Below are positions 1-10,750 of a stretch of DNA of 64,000 nt, in pieces. Under the pieces are notes generated by a model. That model worked only from the letters and a program-made list of their open reading frames with translations. It did not search any database and was not told where the DNA came from. Within the stretch, counting starts at the first letter, position 1. Each line of letters starts with the position of its first letter. This DNA comes from Hygrocybe punicea (lineage: Eukaryota > Basidiomycota > Agaricomycetes > Agaricales > Hygrophoraceae). The stretch lies in NCBI GenBank assembly GCA_963556145.1, contig OY744464.1:4216001-4280000 (forward strand), given 5' to 3'. The translations under genes were made by a program, and so were the position numbers.

Positions 1-2587
1 TCACGTTGGACGTATGGCCATTGGGAAGCCAGTCCAGAGCTAGGTTGACTAGAATTCGAAGGGATATGATCGAACTCGTGACCAGGACTATTCCGCCTGT
101 CAAGCAGATAACCTGAGCCGTGTTTCACTGGGGCGATAACCTGGGCACTCGAGCCAGCAATTTCGTCAAAGAGTGAGGTGGATCCAAAAACCTGTCGAGT
201 ATAGGGCGGTACCAACAGGGCAGAACTCGCTGGTACTGTATGGCCAGACCCACGTCCGTGACCTATTTCTGCGAAATTCAGTTCGGGCGTGAGCGCACCA
301 TTACTCCGCGAAGTTGATGCCACTTCCTGGTATGCGTGAAAGAAGCCACCGGTAGATTGGTTCGTCCCTGCGCTGCGATTTGACGCAACATCGCTTGGAG
401 GAGGTGAAGCAGATGTTTCTATGACCACTTGTTGTCCAAATCCATGGTATCTCCGAGGGGCGGTCGGCATTATTTGCATACTTGGTCGATTAGCGGAGCC
501 ACCGTTCAGATAGGCTGACGGTCGCTCCACCATACGATCAGGGATGTTAACGGACGGGATGAAGGCCGGTCCTCCTAGATGGTCGCCCTGAACGGCGGAC
601 AAGTGGTAGAAGTTCGCCGCACTAGCTGATGCCGTATGTCCACGATAAATTGTCACATTCCCAGGAATGTATGTTCCACTAGGAAGTTCGTCGTCGTCGT
701 CACCTGTCTCCATATCGACATCTGGAGTATCTTCTTGGAATTTCTCCGTATCTTCATCATCGTACTCGGTGTCATCGGTGGCGTTCATCTCTTCCGTTAT
801 TTGGTCGAACAATTCCGTCAAAAATGCTCGTAGATTCGAAACCCCTTTCCCCGAATAAACGCAAAATGCGGCACGTTGGCTCATGTTGAAATCCTGGATA
901 GAGATGGGGAATTTCAGTCGACAGCAACAGACATTGTCCTTGAAAACTGACGGGTGGCGGTGGTCTACAGAACTTCTGTAGTTCGGGTTTGCGGAATGCA
1001 GGAATGCCCGTTAAACTCAAGTGGGTTAACTTGTGAAGTTTTTGGAGTAAAAAATGAATAGCCATTACAGAAATTTGGTCGCAATATGAGAGATGGATGC
1101 GTTCGAGAGTGGAGTGACGGTCGGCAAGAGAATAAATTGCTTCATCCGTTAGGTTGCTCACGCGAACAAGACCTATGCGTCGTAGTTTCGGTAAACTGGA
1201 CAACTCGAAGACGGACATGTCGGTTAGATGCACGCAATCTTTGTGAATTGGCTCAGCTTTTATATGTCATAGTGAAAGAATACTCACTGGCAAAATCAAC
1301 ATAGCGGATCCGCGTACAACATCGAGCCAACATCCGAACACTGCGATCAGTAATGCTGGCGGCATGACCCAGATGCAGGTAATGAATGTGTCTCCCAAGT
1401 CTACAAATGTTTTCCACGGTTCTGTCGGTCAACTCTATACACTTGGAGAGCACAAGATTGCGGATCTTGGGTGCATGTGAAATCACGCCCTCGATGGCAT
1501 CATCCGTCAAAAGAGAACAGGCTGTCAAGTCCAGCATGCGCAAATGCTCGAACGATCGTGATAATACCAGAGGTGGCAGATGTTCAGCCAACTTGGAGGT
1601 GGATGTCGGGAATGGATTAGGGTCAGGGCGGGTGGTAGTCGTAGGGTTGTTCTCCGGCTTGCGTGGTGCAGGGAACGCGGCATCAGTGAGGACGCAATTT
1701 GCAAGTCTCATCTCGCGCATATGTGTCGAGTATATCCATATATCACGTACGGATAAATCCGTAATCTGTTTGCAGTTATTGAGGTCAATTTCGAGCAGTA
1801 ACGGGCATAATTTAGCGAGGGCGGATATCGGCTCGTCAGTGACGAGTTCTACGCCGCTTAGTTTGACACGTCGAAGAAGAGGACAATGTGTTGCGAGAGC
1901 CATAATACCCTCATCCGTCACCATTTTACAACCGCCAAGATTGATGCCTTGCAATCGCCTAGCTGACGCCGCTAAACTGATAATAGCTTTGTCACTGGTA
2001 TGGATAACGCCCGTTAAATCGATGGCGACGAGATTTGAACAACAAGGGAGGACATGAGCAAGAGCATCATCTGAAATCGAGGTGCAACCGACAAGTGTCA
2101 AGCGTTCGAGCCGATCGCAATGTGCCAGACGAGAGAAGTAGATGTCGGTGATTTCAGGACCCAAAAAGAGGAAATTGAGCCGACGGACGAAATGTGCATA
2201 GGAAAATGTCTGGTCTCCACGGCCGAGGATATCAATCATCTTGACGAAGGTAAGAAGTTTGGAAAAGCTGGGTTTATGCCAGAGAAGTTCGACTGAGCAC
2301 TCGCACCACGCCCGACAAACCAGGAGTGAGTTGTGTAGATCTCGAGGGCTGTGCAAATGCCTAAGAATATGAATCAGGACCTCTGGAGGCAATTGAGACA
2401 TCGGTGAATGTCCCAAAGCACGAATACGAGGGGGAAGGTTGCCAAATTTTGAAGACCATTTCGCCGGTGAAACGACAAGAGCCTGATCTAGGCCAGCAAA
2501 AAAGAGTGATTTGTTGACGTCGACGTCGTCGTCATCGATGTCGGAAAGAGAAGCCGTAGACTGGTTGGGGGAATGAGAGTAGTACAT
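1..2587 (-). CDS. GRR1: GRR1-like F-box/LRR protein, SCF ubiquitin ligase substrate receptor (3' end outside window)
   Basis: Substrate adaptor of an SCF E3 ubiquitin ligase, in yeast acting on cyclins and nutrient-signalling proteins. The start ATG is at 2587. Residues about 60-110 form an F-box (SQLPPEVLIHILRHL...), followed by about a dozen Cys-containing leucine-rich repeats with the typical '..L..C..ITD..' spacing. Exons I can trace are 2587-1288, 1238-952 and 893 to the window edge; phases agree at both junctions. The third exon carries an acidic stretch (DDTEYDDEDTEKF) and a Ser/Asn-rich tail still open at position 1, so the stop lies outside the window. The 5' end faces another gene start 107 bp away. 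A truncated paralogue with the same two intron positions lies at 28.7-30.2 kb. Confidence 0.9.
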
Positions 2588-2647
2588 GGTGGTAACAAGA
2601 ACACAAGCGAGACGCTCAGCACGGAATCGTGGGAGACAGTATGCCTT

Positions 2648-2655
2648 AACCCTAA
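2648..2655. promoter_or_regulatory. Telobox-like AACCCTAA in the divergent GRR1 promoter
   Basis: AACCCTAA lies in the 107-bp gap between the GRR1 start codon (2587, minus) and the start codon at 2695 (plus). This core is the telomere-repeat motif bound by Tbf1/Myb-type factors in fungi, where it occurs in housekeeping promoters. The same octamer, in the opposite orientation, lies in the LSM3/U1-C intergenic region. Function here is inferred only. Confidence 0.35.
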
Positions 2656-2694
2656 CCTGATGTGACAGTACCAGGCCCGGGATCCAATCCACTT

Positions 2695-3435
2695 ATGTAT
2701 CGTGCCCAGTACCTTCAAGTTGCGGGCACATCCACTATCCACTCTGAGTCCCCACTGAACGAAGGCTGCGCTCCTGAAACTGACCCTGCCGATTCCCATG
2801 TACCACTCACGTCCTCGTCATCATATAGAGCTGCCTTGCAACTATCTGATTCACCAACCAACAGTTCATCAGTTTTCGAAAAGCTGTTAGCAACCACCAA
2901 CCTGCCACCCCCAGGACCGTCATATTATACGGCTCGCAGAACACTCTGGTTGACACCGCGCCCGTCACAAATCCGATATCAAGAACCATCTACTGGGCGT
3001 CAACGTCTCGAAGACTTACTGAACCGTCCTGGTGCAGTTGGAGACGATGGTGTTTGGAAAGGCGGAATAGAGAAAGTCTGGAAAGGTCTGGCCGCCGGCG
3101 GAAGGCTCAAACGGAGACTACCCATGGGGCTCGTGGTACGCTAGTTTCCTTCCAGCCTTGCATTCATTCACCGAATCCAAATTTTGCATAAGATCAAGAT
3201 CATTCACGCTGCTTGGCTTCGGGATCACGACACATGGCCGCCCGGTGCAGTGGCTCCAGAGCCCGATGATGAGGAGAACCCCTCCTTTTCAATGCGAATA
3301 TATCGCCCTGTTTGTGTGACGCCAACGGAGTACTCCTCCAGCATTTCATCACCGTGGACTGTCGTCAGCGGAGTTGTCGACCAAATGGGAGATGATCAAC
3401 AGCCTTCGGGGTCGGTGGTTGCAGCGGAGGATTGA
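2695..3435 (+). CDS. Hypothetical protein, two exons
   Basis: I do not recognise a named family. The first in-frame ATG is at 2695; the frame is open to about 3136, then a GT..AG intron (about 3137-3191) joins it to a second open exon ending at 3435. The product is about 228 residues. The N-terminal third is Ser/Pro-rich and probably disordered. The middle has a compact block with YYTARRTLWLTP and RLKRRLPMGLV, and the second exon continues with HAAWLRDHDTWPPGAV followed by an acidic patch. The ordered core joining cleanly across the intron supports a real gene. It is divergent from GRR1 and convergent with LSM3. Confidence 0.6.
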
Positions 3436-3694
3436 ACTGTCACACCAGGATTTTGGAGTGTATACTTCACCCTGTGCAGCTATCTTCTTGTGAACCTGGA
3501 CGAGATGTTTGCAATTGCTTCAATTAGTAAACGATACAAGGGAGCCAACGGTTGCGATAGGTAGGTTATGCTGCAATACTGCCGAAAAGTATATTGGCAG
3601 GGTGAGCTGGCGCACATTGCGTCACTCAGATGGGAATGTTTCCGGGACATTATCATGTCCGAGAGGGCGGGGATACCTGGACATACATTAGTTC

Positions 3695-4099
3695 TCAGAA
3701 TCGACAGGAACTTAGGGATATAGAACGAACCAAAATGACGCCGTCCCCTCTCACAAACAACATATCCATCTTTCTTTTTGCTACCTAGGGCCGTCGTCAA
3801 TGGAATAAGACCGAGGTACATCACCGCAGACTTACGTTAATCGTACCTTGCCCTTCTAACGTACCCTCTTTAGCCTCGACAATCATGATAGTTTCCTCCA
3901 CGTCGCTCAGAATCAAGTTCATGTGTCCGTCATATGCCTAAGATGAATAAACAACAAGTTTGGTGAGAAATAAAAGATGTGGACGCACATGTAGCACACC
4001 AGTCAGTTCGCGGTCGCCTCTCAGTTTCACAAATACGCGTTCGCTGAGGGACAGACGTATGAGGTCAAAAGGCTCCTGGATACCTGCAGATGGGTCCAT
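3695..4099 (-). CDS. LSM3: U6 snRNA-associated Sm-like protein LSm3
   Basis: Subunit of the LSm2-8 ring that binds the 3' end of U6 snRNA and of the cytoplasmic LSm1-7 mRNA-decay ring. Three exons (4099-3989, 3937-3836, 3784-3695) give 100 residues, close to the family's usual 90-105. Sm motif 1 is seen as [20 protein letters not shown]...[17 protein letters not shown], with the Sm D/N positions split by intron 1. Sm motif 2 is [12 protein letters not shown] in exon 3. All junctions are GT..AG and phase 0. An ATG further upstream (4192) is in frame but would add an extension not expected for LSm3. It is divergent from U1-C, with 95 bp between the start codons. Confidence 0.93.
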
Positions 4100-4194
4100 C
4101 CAATGTTTTGGAAGCGTGAGCTGAATCCGGGTTAGGGTTTGTGTGACAGCTTCAAACTCCGTCCTGACTAACTTACTCTCAGGCTTAGACACTG
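4100..4194. promoter_or_regulatory. 95-bp bidirectional intergenic region between LSM3 and U1-C, with telobox
   Basis: The start codons of LSM3 (minus, 4099) and the U1-C gene (plus, 4195) are separated by only 95 bp, so both promoters must share or overlap this stretch. It contains TTAGGGTT at 4132-4139 (AACCCTAA on the minus strand), a telobox core. I see no TATA box. Shared control of the two spliceosomal genes is an inference. Confidence 0.5.
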
Positions 4195-5043
4195 ATGCCT
4201 GTGAGTGCCCTTGACTTGAGACTCCATTTTCTACTCATTAATTGTGTTTAACAGAAACATTACTGCGACTACTGTGATGTGTTCTTGACTCATGATTCCA
4301 CGTCGGGTCTGTTTTGTTCAATCGTGATGCGATGACAATGTTAACGTACTCGTTTCCAGTGCGCAAAGCCCACAACAGCGGTAGGAATCACCTTTCCAAT
4401 GTCCGAGACTACTACGCCTGTAAGTCGATTTAGGATGGCGACGTTAAATGACACTCATACTTCAGTCCAGCCCTCGGACATGACAAGGCGCAGAGTATCA
4501 TTGACCAGATCACCTCTGCCTACGAATCGAGCGGCGGCCCACCAGCTGGTGGATTCGGCTTTGGTCCGCAGCATCTAGGTGGCCCTCCACCAGGCTTTGG
4601 GGCCCCACCCATGGGTTTCGGAGGTCCACCACCGGGGTTCGGAGGACGTGAGTTTTCATGTTCCGCTAAGCTGAGCGGTTGTGTTTACTTGTTGGTTCGA
4701 TAGCAAGGCCTCCGTTTCCCCCTGGTGGATTCCCACCTGGAATGATGCCGCCTCCTGGGTTGGGTCCTCCTGGAGCACCTCCCTTCCCCCCCAATGGCGG
4801 CATGCCTCCTCCTGGCATGGGACCACCTGGCATGGGACTACCTGGCATCGCGCCACCTCCAGGGATGGGGCCTCCTGCTGGCTTCGCTGGAGGTGCGATT
4901 GCGTTTCGTTATTTGATTATTGTATCTTCACCTTGCGAATAGGTCCTCCAGGATTTCCTCCTCCGTCGTCTGAAGGTGCTGCAAGTGGTGGTGCTGGTCC
5001 GACAATTCATCCGGATAGGTTGAGAATGATGGGAGGAAGGTAA
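4195..5043 (+). CDS. YHC1: U1 snRNP protein C (U1-C)
   Basis: Zinc-finger component of the U1 snRNP that stabilises 5' splice-site pairing. Six exons (4195-4200, 4255-4306, 4360-4419, 4471-4647, 4704-4892, 4943-5043) sum to 585 nt, or 194 residues. The N-terminus begins [17 protein letters not shown] and continues [11 protein letters not shown]: the U1-C C2H2 finger (C-x2-C...H-x5-H), then the conserved NVRDYYASLGHDKAQ helix. The C-terminal two thirds is a Pro/Gly/Met repeat region (PPGMGPPGM type), as in other U1-C proteins. The first coding exon is only six bases (ATGCCT), and the acceptor before LGHDKAQ must be the second of two close AGs to keep frame. It is divergent from LSM3. Confidence 0.95.
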
Positions 5044-5154
5044 ACTCGTGGTGTTCGTGATGAATTCATGTCTTTGAGAGTGTTTTTATGTAATAACCTA
5101 AGCAAAAACCACCAATCAAACCTGAGGCCTCAGGCCTGAGGTCTGAACCGAATC

Positions 5155-5734
5155 ATGTCAACACAACCACTTCTTCAACGTACCGCCGCCAAACGCATAG
5201 CTCTCCCTATCCGCGTCGAACCCAAAGTCGCTTTCGCGAATGAACGTACATTCCTCTCATGGTTGCACTTTACCGTCGTACTCGGGGGCCTCGCTGTGGG
5301 ATTGCTCAATTTTGGAGATAAGGCATGTTGTTCAAGTTTCACTGTCGCGGGCTGCTCAATGGTACAATGGCTGCAGGTTGGGAAGATTAGCGCCGCAATG
5401 TTCTCGGTCGTTGGTATGTTCCTTGCTTGAACACGCACAAGCTCAAAATCATATCCACAACGATAGCAATGGCTATAATGGTGTATGCTCTATATACATA
5501 CCACTGGCGGGCTGCCTCAATTCGAACAGGTGGACGTGGGCCCTATGATGATAGGTTTGGGCCTGTGAGTTACATTGTTACTTAAATTCAAGAATGGCTT
5601 TGATCAAGATCATGGAATAGACTGTGCTGTGTATTGCGTTGCTGGGTACATTTCTCGTTGTCAACATTAGGCATCCCTGACTTTTCACAGTCGCCGTCGT
5701 CGTCAACTTTCTTCTGCGCTTCACAGGACCATGA
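5155..5734 (+). CDS. VTC1: Vacuolar transporter chaperone subunit Vtc1
   Basis: Small membrane subunit of the VTC polyphosphate polymerase, which makes polyphosphate and moves it into the vacuole. Five exons (5155-5322, 5377-5413, 5467-5564, 5621-5645, 5691-5734) give 123 residues; yeast Vtc1 has 129. The block [20 protein letters not shown], three hydrophobic segments and [19 protein letters not shown] match the family. Homology forces intron 1 to use a GC donor (AAG|GCATGT...CTGCAG|GTTGGG); it is 54 bp and in frame, so a retained form would stay open with 18 extra residues. The last 45-bp intron restores [12 protein letters not shown]. It is convergent with SWC4. Confidence 0.93.
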
Positions 5735-5907
5735 CTGGCTGATAATCGATCGCTGAGGAATCCACGAATCCCCTTTTTACAACCAGTTAACTATATGTAA
5801 ACTGCGTACATAACTAAATTTTACAGTTCGGCTATTATAAATTCGGTCGGACTAAGGCCTACATGAAGTCTCATGCCTGAATCATGTACACCAATTGCCG
5901 TTGGTCA

Positions 5908-7813
5908 TTACTGGCTCCGTTTCTGTCGTTTTGTGCCTGCCCTCGTTGAAACGGTAGCTGTTGTTTCTGCTGATGAAATAGAAGCAGACCGACGAGGCTA
6001 CGGCATAGTAATAAGTTTTGTTCGAGGTGAAAGGGCCGCACAGCTTACCTGCTTTCTGCTCCGGCCACTCCTAGTACTAACCACACTTTGTGCCCTTTCC
6101 TCGGTCAACTCCACAACCCCTCCTTCAGCCATCCCATCAGCTCCCACTGTATCCCCGTTCGCACCCCCGGGTCCCTGCGTTGTATCCCTACCTTCGCTTA
6201 CCCGGCTCCCCAACCTAGTCTTCAACACTCTAATGTCATACTCTACCTTGTCCACTACCTTTTTCATCTCCACCAAGGCCGCCGTGGCATCCAACAGTGC
6301 CTCTAGCTGCGCACAATTCTCTCTTGTGGGCATGACCAACCGTGTGTGTGCGATGCCAAGTTCTGCAAGGGCTTGTGTCACTTTGGGCGCGATGGTTGCT
6401 TTGGGAGTAGGAATCTTGAAAGAACGAAGGAATACAGGTTGATGCGCAGCTTTGGTGGCGGGAGTGGTGGCTGGCGGTGGGTCGACTCGCGTGATGCAGT
6501 GGAGGGCATCTGATCAACGTAAGGGTCAGGAGTGGGGACATAGTAGGGGGATAAATTTTGACAGCCAACCATAAGCGGCGGATTTTGCGGACTGAGCCCG
6601 CTTGGGAATTGGTGGGCCAAGGGAGATCAAGTGAGAAGGAGTAGAAGGGCTATCGAGGTCCATGAATCCTCCTTTTCTTCTCCTTTTCGAGTCAAAGGAC
6701 AGGCCCATCAAGCCTTCCTCATCAACGGGAATGTCAGGCAACCCGGATTCGACACCAGTGAGTGTCCGGAGTAGGTCTTCCCTCTCCTTCTTAAAACGCC
6801 GTTCGTTTTGTTCAAGACGCTTTACCTCGATGTAGAGGGCCTCCTCTTCCGCGATTTCTTCAGGAGTACGGTTCTCCAGGCTGAGGAGATATTTTTTACG
6901 AGTGACTTCTCGATCTGCTAGTCGTGAGTTAGGCAGTGACAGGAGAGCGAGTGATGCATACCCTTATCAAATTGGAGAATTGAGAGAAGCTGTGCTTTGG
7001 TGGATTCATCGCCCGCCCATGGTCGGTTCCGAACCAGCTTTCTACAAACACTGTAATACCTGTCCTTCAAGTCCTGAATAGGAGGAAATTGGTCAAATAT
7101 TACTAACATAAGATTGGAAAACACACCTCTAAGGTATGTGAGGCTCCACCGGGGTATTCATAGCGATCATTGATGATGAACCACCGTGCGTCGTACTCGT
7201 GCACAATGTTGAACAAGTAATCGGTTTCTTCCTTTGACCATTCTACATCTTCAGCAACATCACTAAGCAACGTCAGAGAGACGAGGGGGGAACTACGCAC
7301 CTTCCAGAAATCGAGTGTATTCATCTTGCGAATACGTATATCGGTTAGTTTGAATGTTGTACTTGGCAAACGGATACCCTAGGCGTCATATGAATTAACG
7401 CGCAAGGAGTACGGAAATATAAAACGAACCAGCAGCGGCATCCGTCGTGGCTTTGACCCAATGATTGAGTTGCAACCCGTCCTCCCGAGCACCATTCTTG
7501 AAAGGACGCCATTCCCTTCCATCCAGAACATCATTTCACAAGTTCCGATGACGGCAAAAATAAAAATTGAAACAGCATACCACTTTACCTTGCCCGCCCC
7601 ACCAAAATTTGGTTTCTGTTTTAAACGGGGTTTGGCCAATTGAGCTGCAAGTGATGGTGCCGACGGCCCAATCAGTGAGTAGAGTTCCCTGGAGATTCCC
7701 TCTGGTTTTCTGGCTGACGTTGCGGGTGGTTTCTTTGGCTGGGTGGGTGTCGAAGATGGTCCAGGCAGCGAGAGAATACTTCGGACATCTGCAGCTGAAG
7801 CGGCCATGGACAT
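5908..7813 (-). CDS. SWC4: SWR1/NuA4 complex subunit Swc4 (DMAP1 homologue)
   Basis: Shared subunit of the SWR1 remodeller, which deposits H2A.Z, and the NuA4 histone acetyltransferase; it acts in the nucleus. Several exons are visible in order: start MSMAASAADVRSIL (7813), then KPEGISRELYSLIG, the SANT-like block WSKEETDYLFNIVHEYDARW followed by INDRYEY (about 7140-7250), DLKDRYYSVCRKL, a basic coiled-coil exon (EEALYIEVKRLEQNERRFKK), and a C-terminal VTQALAELGIAHTRLVMPT block typical of DMAP1. The last exon ends AGTKRQKRSQ with the stop at 5908-5910. Exon borders within 6.3-7.5 kb were not all resolved. An ATG at 7807 is an alternative start. It is tail to tail with VTC1, 173 bp apart. Confidence 0.9.
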
Positions 7814-8380
7814 GATGGGCGAGAAAAGGTGGAGTCACGTGTGTAGAAATTCGGCCCGGATATACTGTACAGTCTGTCTGGACACCACCGTGGCAGGCGG
7901 TACACTCAGTAAAAGTGAAAATTCGTGTGAATGTCTAGTGTTGGTCGTGTCATAGTCGAAATCGACTAAACTTTGACTAAAGGGCGTTTTAATTAATTCT
8001 GCACGACTAACTATTGACTAGGTTAGTTGTGTGACAGTCATCTCAGTGGGCTACCGTCGTCAACGGAATACATGTGAAAGTCATGTAATAGTCCGTTAAT
8101 AGTCGTACTTTTAGAAGTCAGACAGCAGTCAGGAATCAGGTATATTGAAATCCCACAATACAATGTAAGTTATTGTTAAATGGGGAGGAGGATGAGGGGA
8201 GGGGGCAATGAGGAAAAGGGGAGGGGGAGGGGGCCAGGGAACACCAGAGCAAGGAAAGAACAAACTGAAATTAGGCTTTCAACGTCTTCCGGAGCGCTTT
8301 CCTGACTTTGCGCTAAAAAAGAACCTGTTAGAGACCTTTTTTTTAACAAAAGAAATAAAATACATTGTGAAAAATCTTAC
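7814..8380. other. Gene-free stretch with dense AGTC/GACT words
   Basis: I see no gene here. Positions about 7950-8130 are crowded with short GACTAA/TTAGTC/AGTCA words in both orientations, and 8175-8235 is a G/A-rich tract (GGGGAGG runs). A similar AGTC-rich patch occurs at about 10.89-11.06 kb on the far side of the desaturase remnants. Confidence 0.4.
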
Positions 8381-8560
8381 GATGATGAACATTGTGGTTC
8401 TGGACAAATAGAAGAGAGTTGGCATGAAATGATTGGGCAGAAAGACAAGACTGACCTCTACCCACCAACCAATGCTGAGGCCACCAGTAAAATCGGCAAG
8501 GAGGCCAAGAATACGGTCGATTTCTGTTACGTTTCCAACTCCGCTTCCAACCCCGATGCC
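8381..8560 (-). pseudogene. Remnant of a b5-type membrane desaturase: histidine box 2 region
   Basis: Minus-strand translation gives TEIDRILGLLADFTGGLSIG, then WWVE. A clean intron (gtcagt...tgtccag) then joins to NHNVHH, followed by a GTAAGA donor. NHNVHH after a GGLSIGWW segment is the second histidine box of cytochrome-b5-fused fatty-acid or sphingolipid desaturases. No further exon with the third box (QxxHH) is found downstream, and the first box (HDxGH) is missing upstream, so this is a fragment. It goes with the cytochrome b5 part at 10.2-10.75 kb, but about 1.6 kb of unrelated sequence lies between them. The exact family (delta-8 sphingolipid type favoured) is inferred from motif context. 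Confidence 0.6.
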
Positions 8561-10199
8561 CATTCCGATACCCACCATGACGATTCTGCACTGCACACCT
8601 TCCTTTTTCATTTCTTTTTGTCCTTTGTCTTCCTTTCAACGTCATTGTTTCTTCTTTTGGACATCCTTGTATTTTCTTGTTCTTGTTCTCTTCTTTCCCT
8701 TCTTCTAGAACAATCCAGACCGACCATGGACATATCCCACGTGACCTTGCTGTACCCGAATAGTCTCCTTGCCGACGGACATCATTGCTATTGTCTTTTC
8801 CCTCGCCCTGACATATTGTTGACTTCATCCCACAACAAACCGATCACAATGGCTGTACTCCCAACACAGCTAATTACCGTAATCATCATTGGCAGCATCG
8901 CCATCACCTTCCTGATCGGTTTTTACCTTGTTATGATCTATCTTTGGCATCGGTACCGAAACCCTTCTGCCATCGATACTTCCGACTTCCACCTCGACAA
9001 TATATCGACACGTAATTGACAATTGCCATACCTGGATATATGGTTTCCACTTTCGTACCCTGTGCCTACCATTATCCTCCCTGACGATCCGACGACATTC
9101 CTCACCTGCATGCGAACTCTGAACAATCCCCGATCACAAGACATTTCACTGTTCTCTCTAATCCGACCATCGCCGAAGCACATTCTTTTGGACTTCGACC
9201 ACAGACCATACGACTTCCCAAACAGTGAACCAACCCCTATCGCATATTGTTCACACGACATCGCTTCATTGCAGTACCCGACGACTTGTTCCCACAGCTT
9301 GTCACCTGTGCCCATGACTCGAAACCTGGACCCACATTCATTTATCCTTTGCCATCTATGATCTTGATACCTCCCACACTCGTTTACAATAATACCCTTT
9401 CTTGGACGAATACCGACATCAGGTGGACCTTCTTGTTCCACAAACAGGACAAGACATCGCTCCTCGATATGTCATCAACACAGACATCGTCATCTGGTAC
9501 AGCTTGTGCTGTTCACATGTCTGACCTTGACTAGCCCACCGTCCTAGTTGGTTTTCCTTCCACACATTCCTTTGTTTTCTTTCATGCCGACCTTGCCACT
9601 ACATCCACACCACCTCAAGACACTCTCATCACCAACCCTACACTGGACGATACCCATCTTCGACCCGACCGTGCAATGCACTTGCCAGACTGCGCACTTG
9701 CCTGTTACAGCAAGTGTAGACCCCGAATAGGCAATTCTGCACATCACATGATCCGATGACAAATCATCCGAGTCATCCGGACCCCCTCTATTCCTCAATG
9801 ACACCTGGGCCTCCAGTTGGATCGCGAGAACATCGACATGAGGACGCCTCATGTCCGCCTCATGGTGAAAACATGGTGTAGTTGGACATGTTGTAGCTTC
9901 ATGGTTGGATTCCCATTTACCTCCCCTCAAGTCCATTCACTATATCTACTGTCCTTGTTGTTGGTTCGGACTTTTTCTTCTTTTCCTTTCCTTACGTTTA
10001 GTCTGGTTCTTGGGGCAGACTCATCTTGTTTTGGGTAACCCCCACGGCTCGCAATGACATTAGACCTTGACCCCCCCCTTCTTAGCAGTGTTGTCTTAGC
10101 TGTAAGCAACAATGAAAGCTGCTGTTCTCCCCTCTGGAAGCCGATCCCCTGTTAAGTTGATTGTTGCTGGAGCCCGCTGCAGAAGCGATCCGTAACAAT
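8561..10199. other. Unexplained sequence separating the two desaturase fragments
   Basis: No recognisable gene. Open frames here (for example a plus-strand frame of about 196 codons ending near 9019) are compositionally odd, rich in Ser/Leu or Pro/Tyr, show no motif and have no partner exons. The DNA has many CGAC and CCGACA-type words and looks like diverged or inserted DNA. I found no terminal repeat or target duplication that would define its ends. Confidence 0.35.
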
Positions 10200-10750
10200 T
10201 TCCCAATTGTGGGTAACACCCATAGGTCCATAGCCAGTGAGGTAGGGTGTTTTGTAGAGACCTGCATCGGATATGGCTATGTGGAGGACCTTGTACGCTG
10301 CGGAGTGCTGTGCCTGTACTGATAGGGATATATTGGACGGAGGGGGTATAATGGTTGCGAGAGTTGGGGCGGATAACTGGATGAGGGCACAGTTCTTTCA
10401 TACCAAGAGGATTTGGGAAGACTCAGAGGACTGGAGATCTCCGGCTTGATGGAACCAGACTGGAATGCCTTTGTCGGAGAGTTTCCTGACCCACCCAGAC
10501 ATGATTGGGGGGACGAGGGGAACCCAGGGTTCTGTAGAGTCTACTGTACCCACTGCACAGTGGGCTATGCATTTGAGAGTGTCACCCGAGTGATAGGCGT
10601 CGATCTCGTCAGTCGCATCGCGGCCGACAAAATGGAGAGTTGAGAACCGCCTGGATGGGCGTCAAGCCAGGACTGGGGGACGCAAATGAGGGTATTCCTG
10701 TAGACGAAGAGTGTGTCACCGTCGAGTCTGAGTAGGTGCCAGAGATGGGG
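10200..10750 (-). pseudogene. Remnant of a b5-fused desaturase: cytochrome b5 domain, frame-shifted
   Basis: Minus strand, in order: HLLRLDGDTLFVYRN, then SWLDAHPGGSQLSIL (the cytochrome b5 HPGG haem motif), then in another frame VGRDATDEIDAYHSGDTLK (the second haem-ligand region), and further on YKVLHIAISDAGLYKTPYLT, GYGP and MGVTHNWEI. These are the landmarks of the N-terminal half of fungal b5-fused front-end desaturases. The frame change falls exactly between the two haem motifs, and GYGP runs into MGVTHNWEI with the first histidine box deleted. Both point to a decayed gene rather than unusual splicing. The acceptor-like ctcctcag at about 10755 suggests the old exon border survives. Confidence 0.65.

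Noticed and set aside
4656..4856. Minus-strand frames with Gly/Pro repeats
   Set aside because: Antisense of the Pro/Gly/Met tail of U1-C.
8429..9019. Plus-strand frame of about 196 codons with hydrophobic stretches
   Set aside because: It overlaps the desaturase remnant on the other strand, whose motifs and splice sites explain the first part; the rest has no motif.
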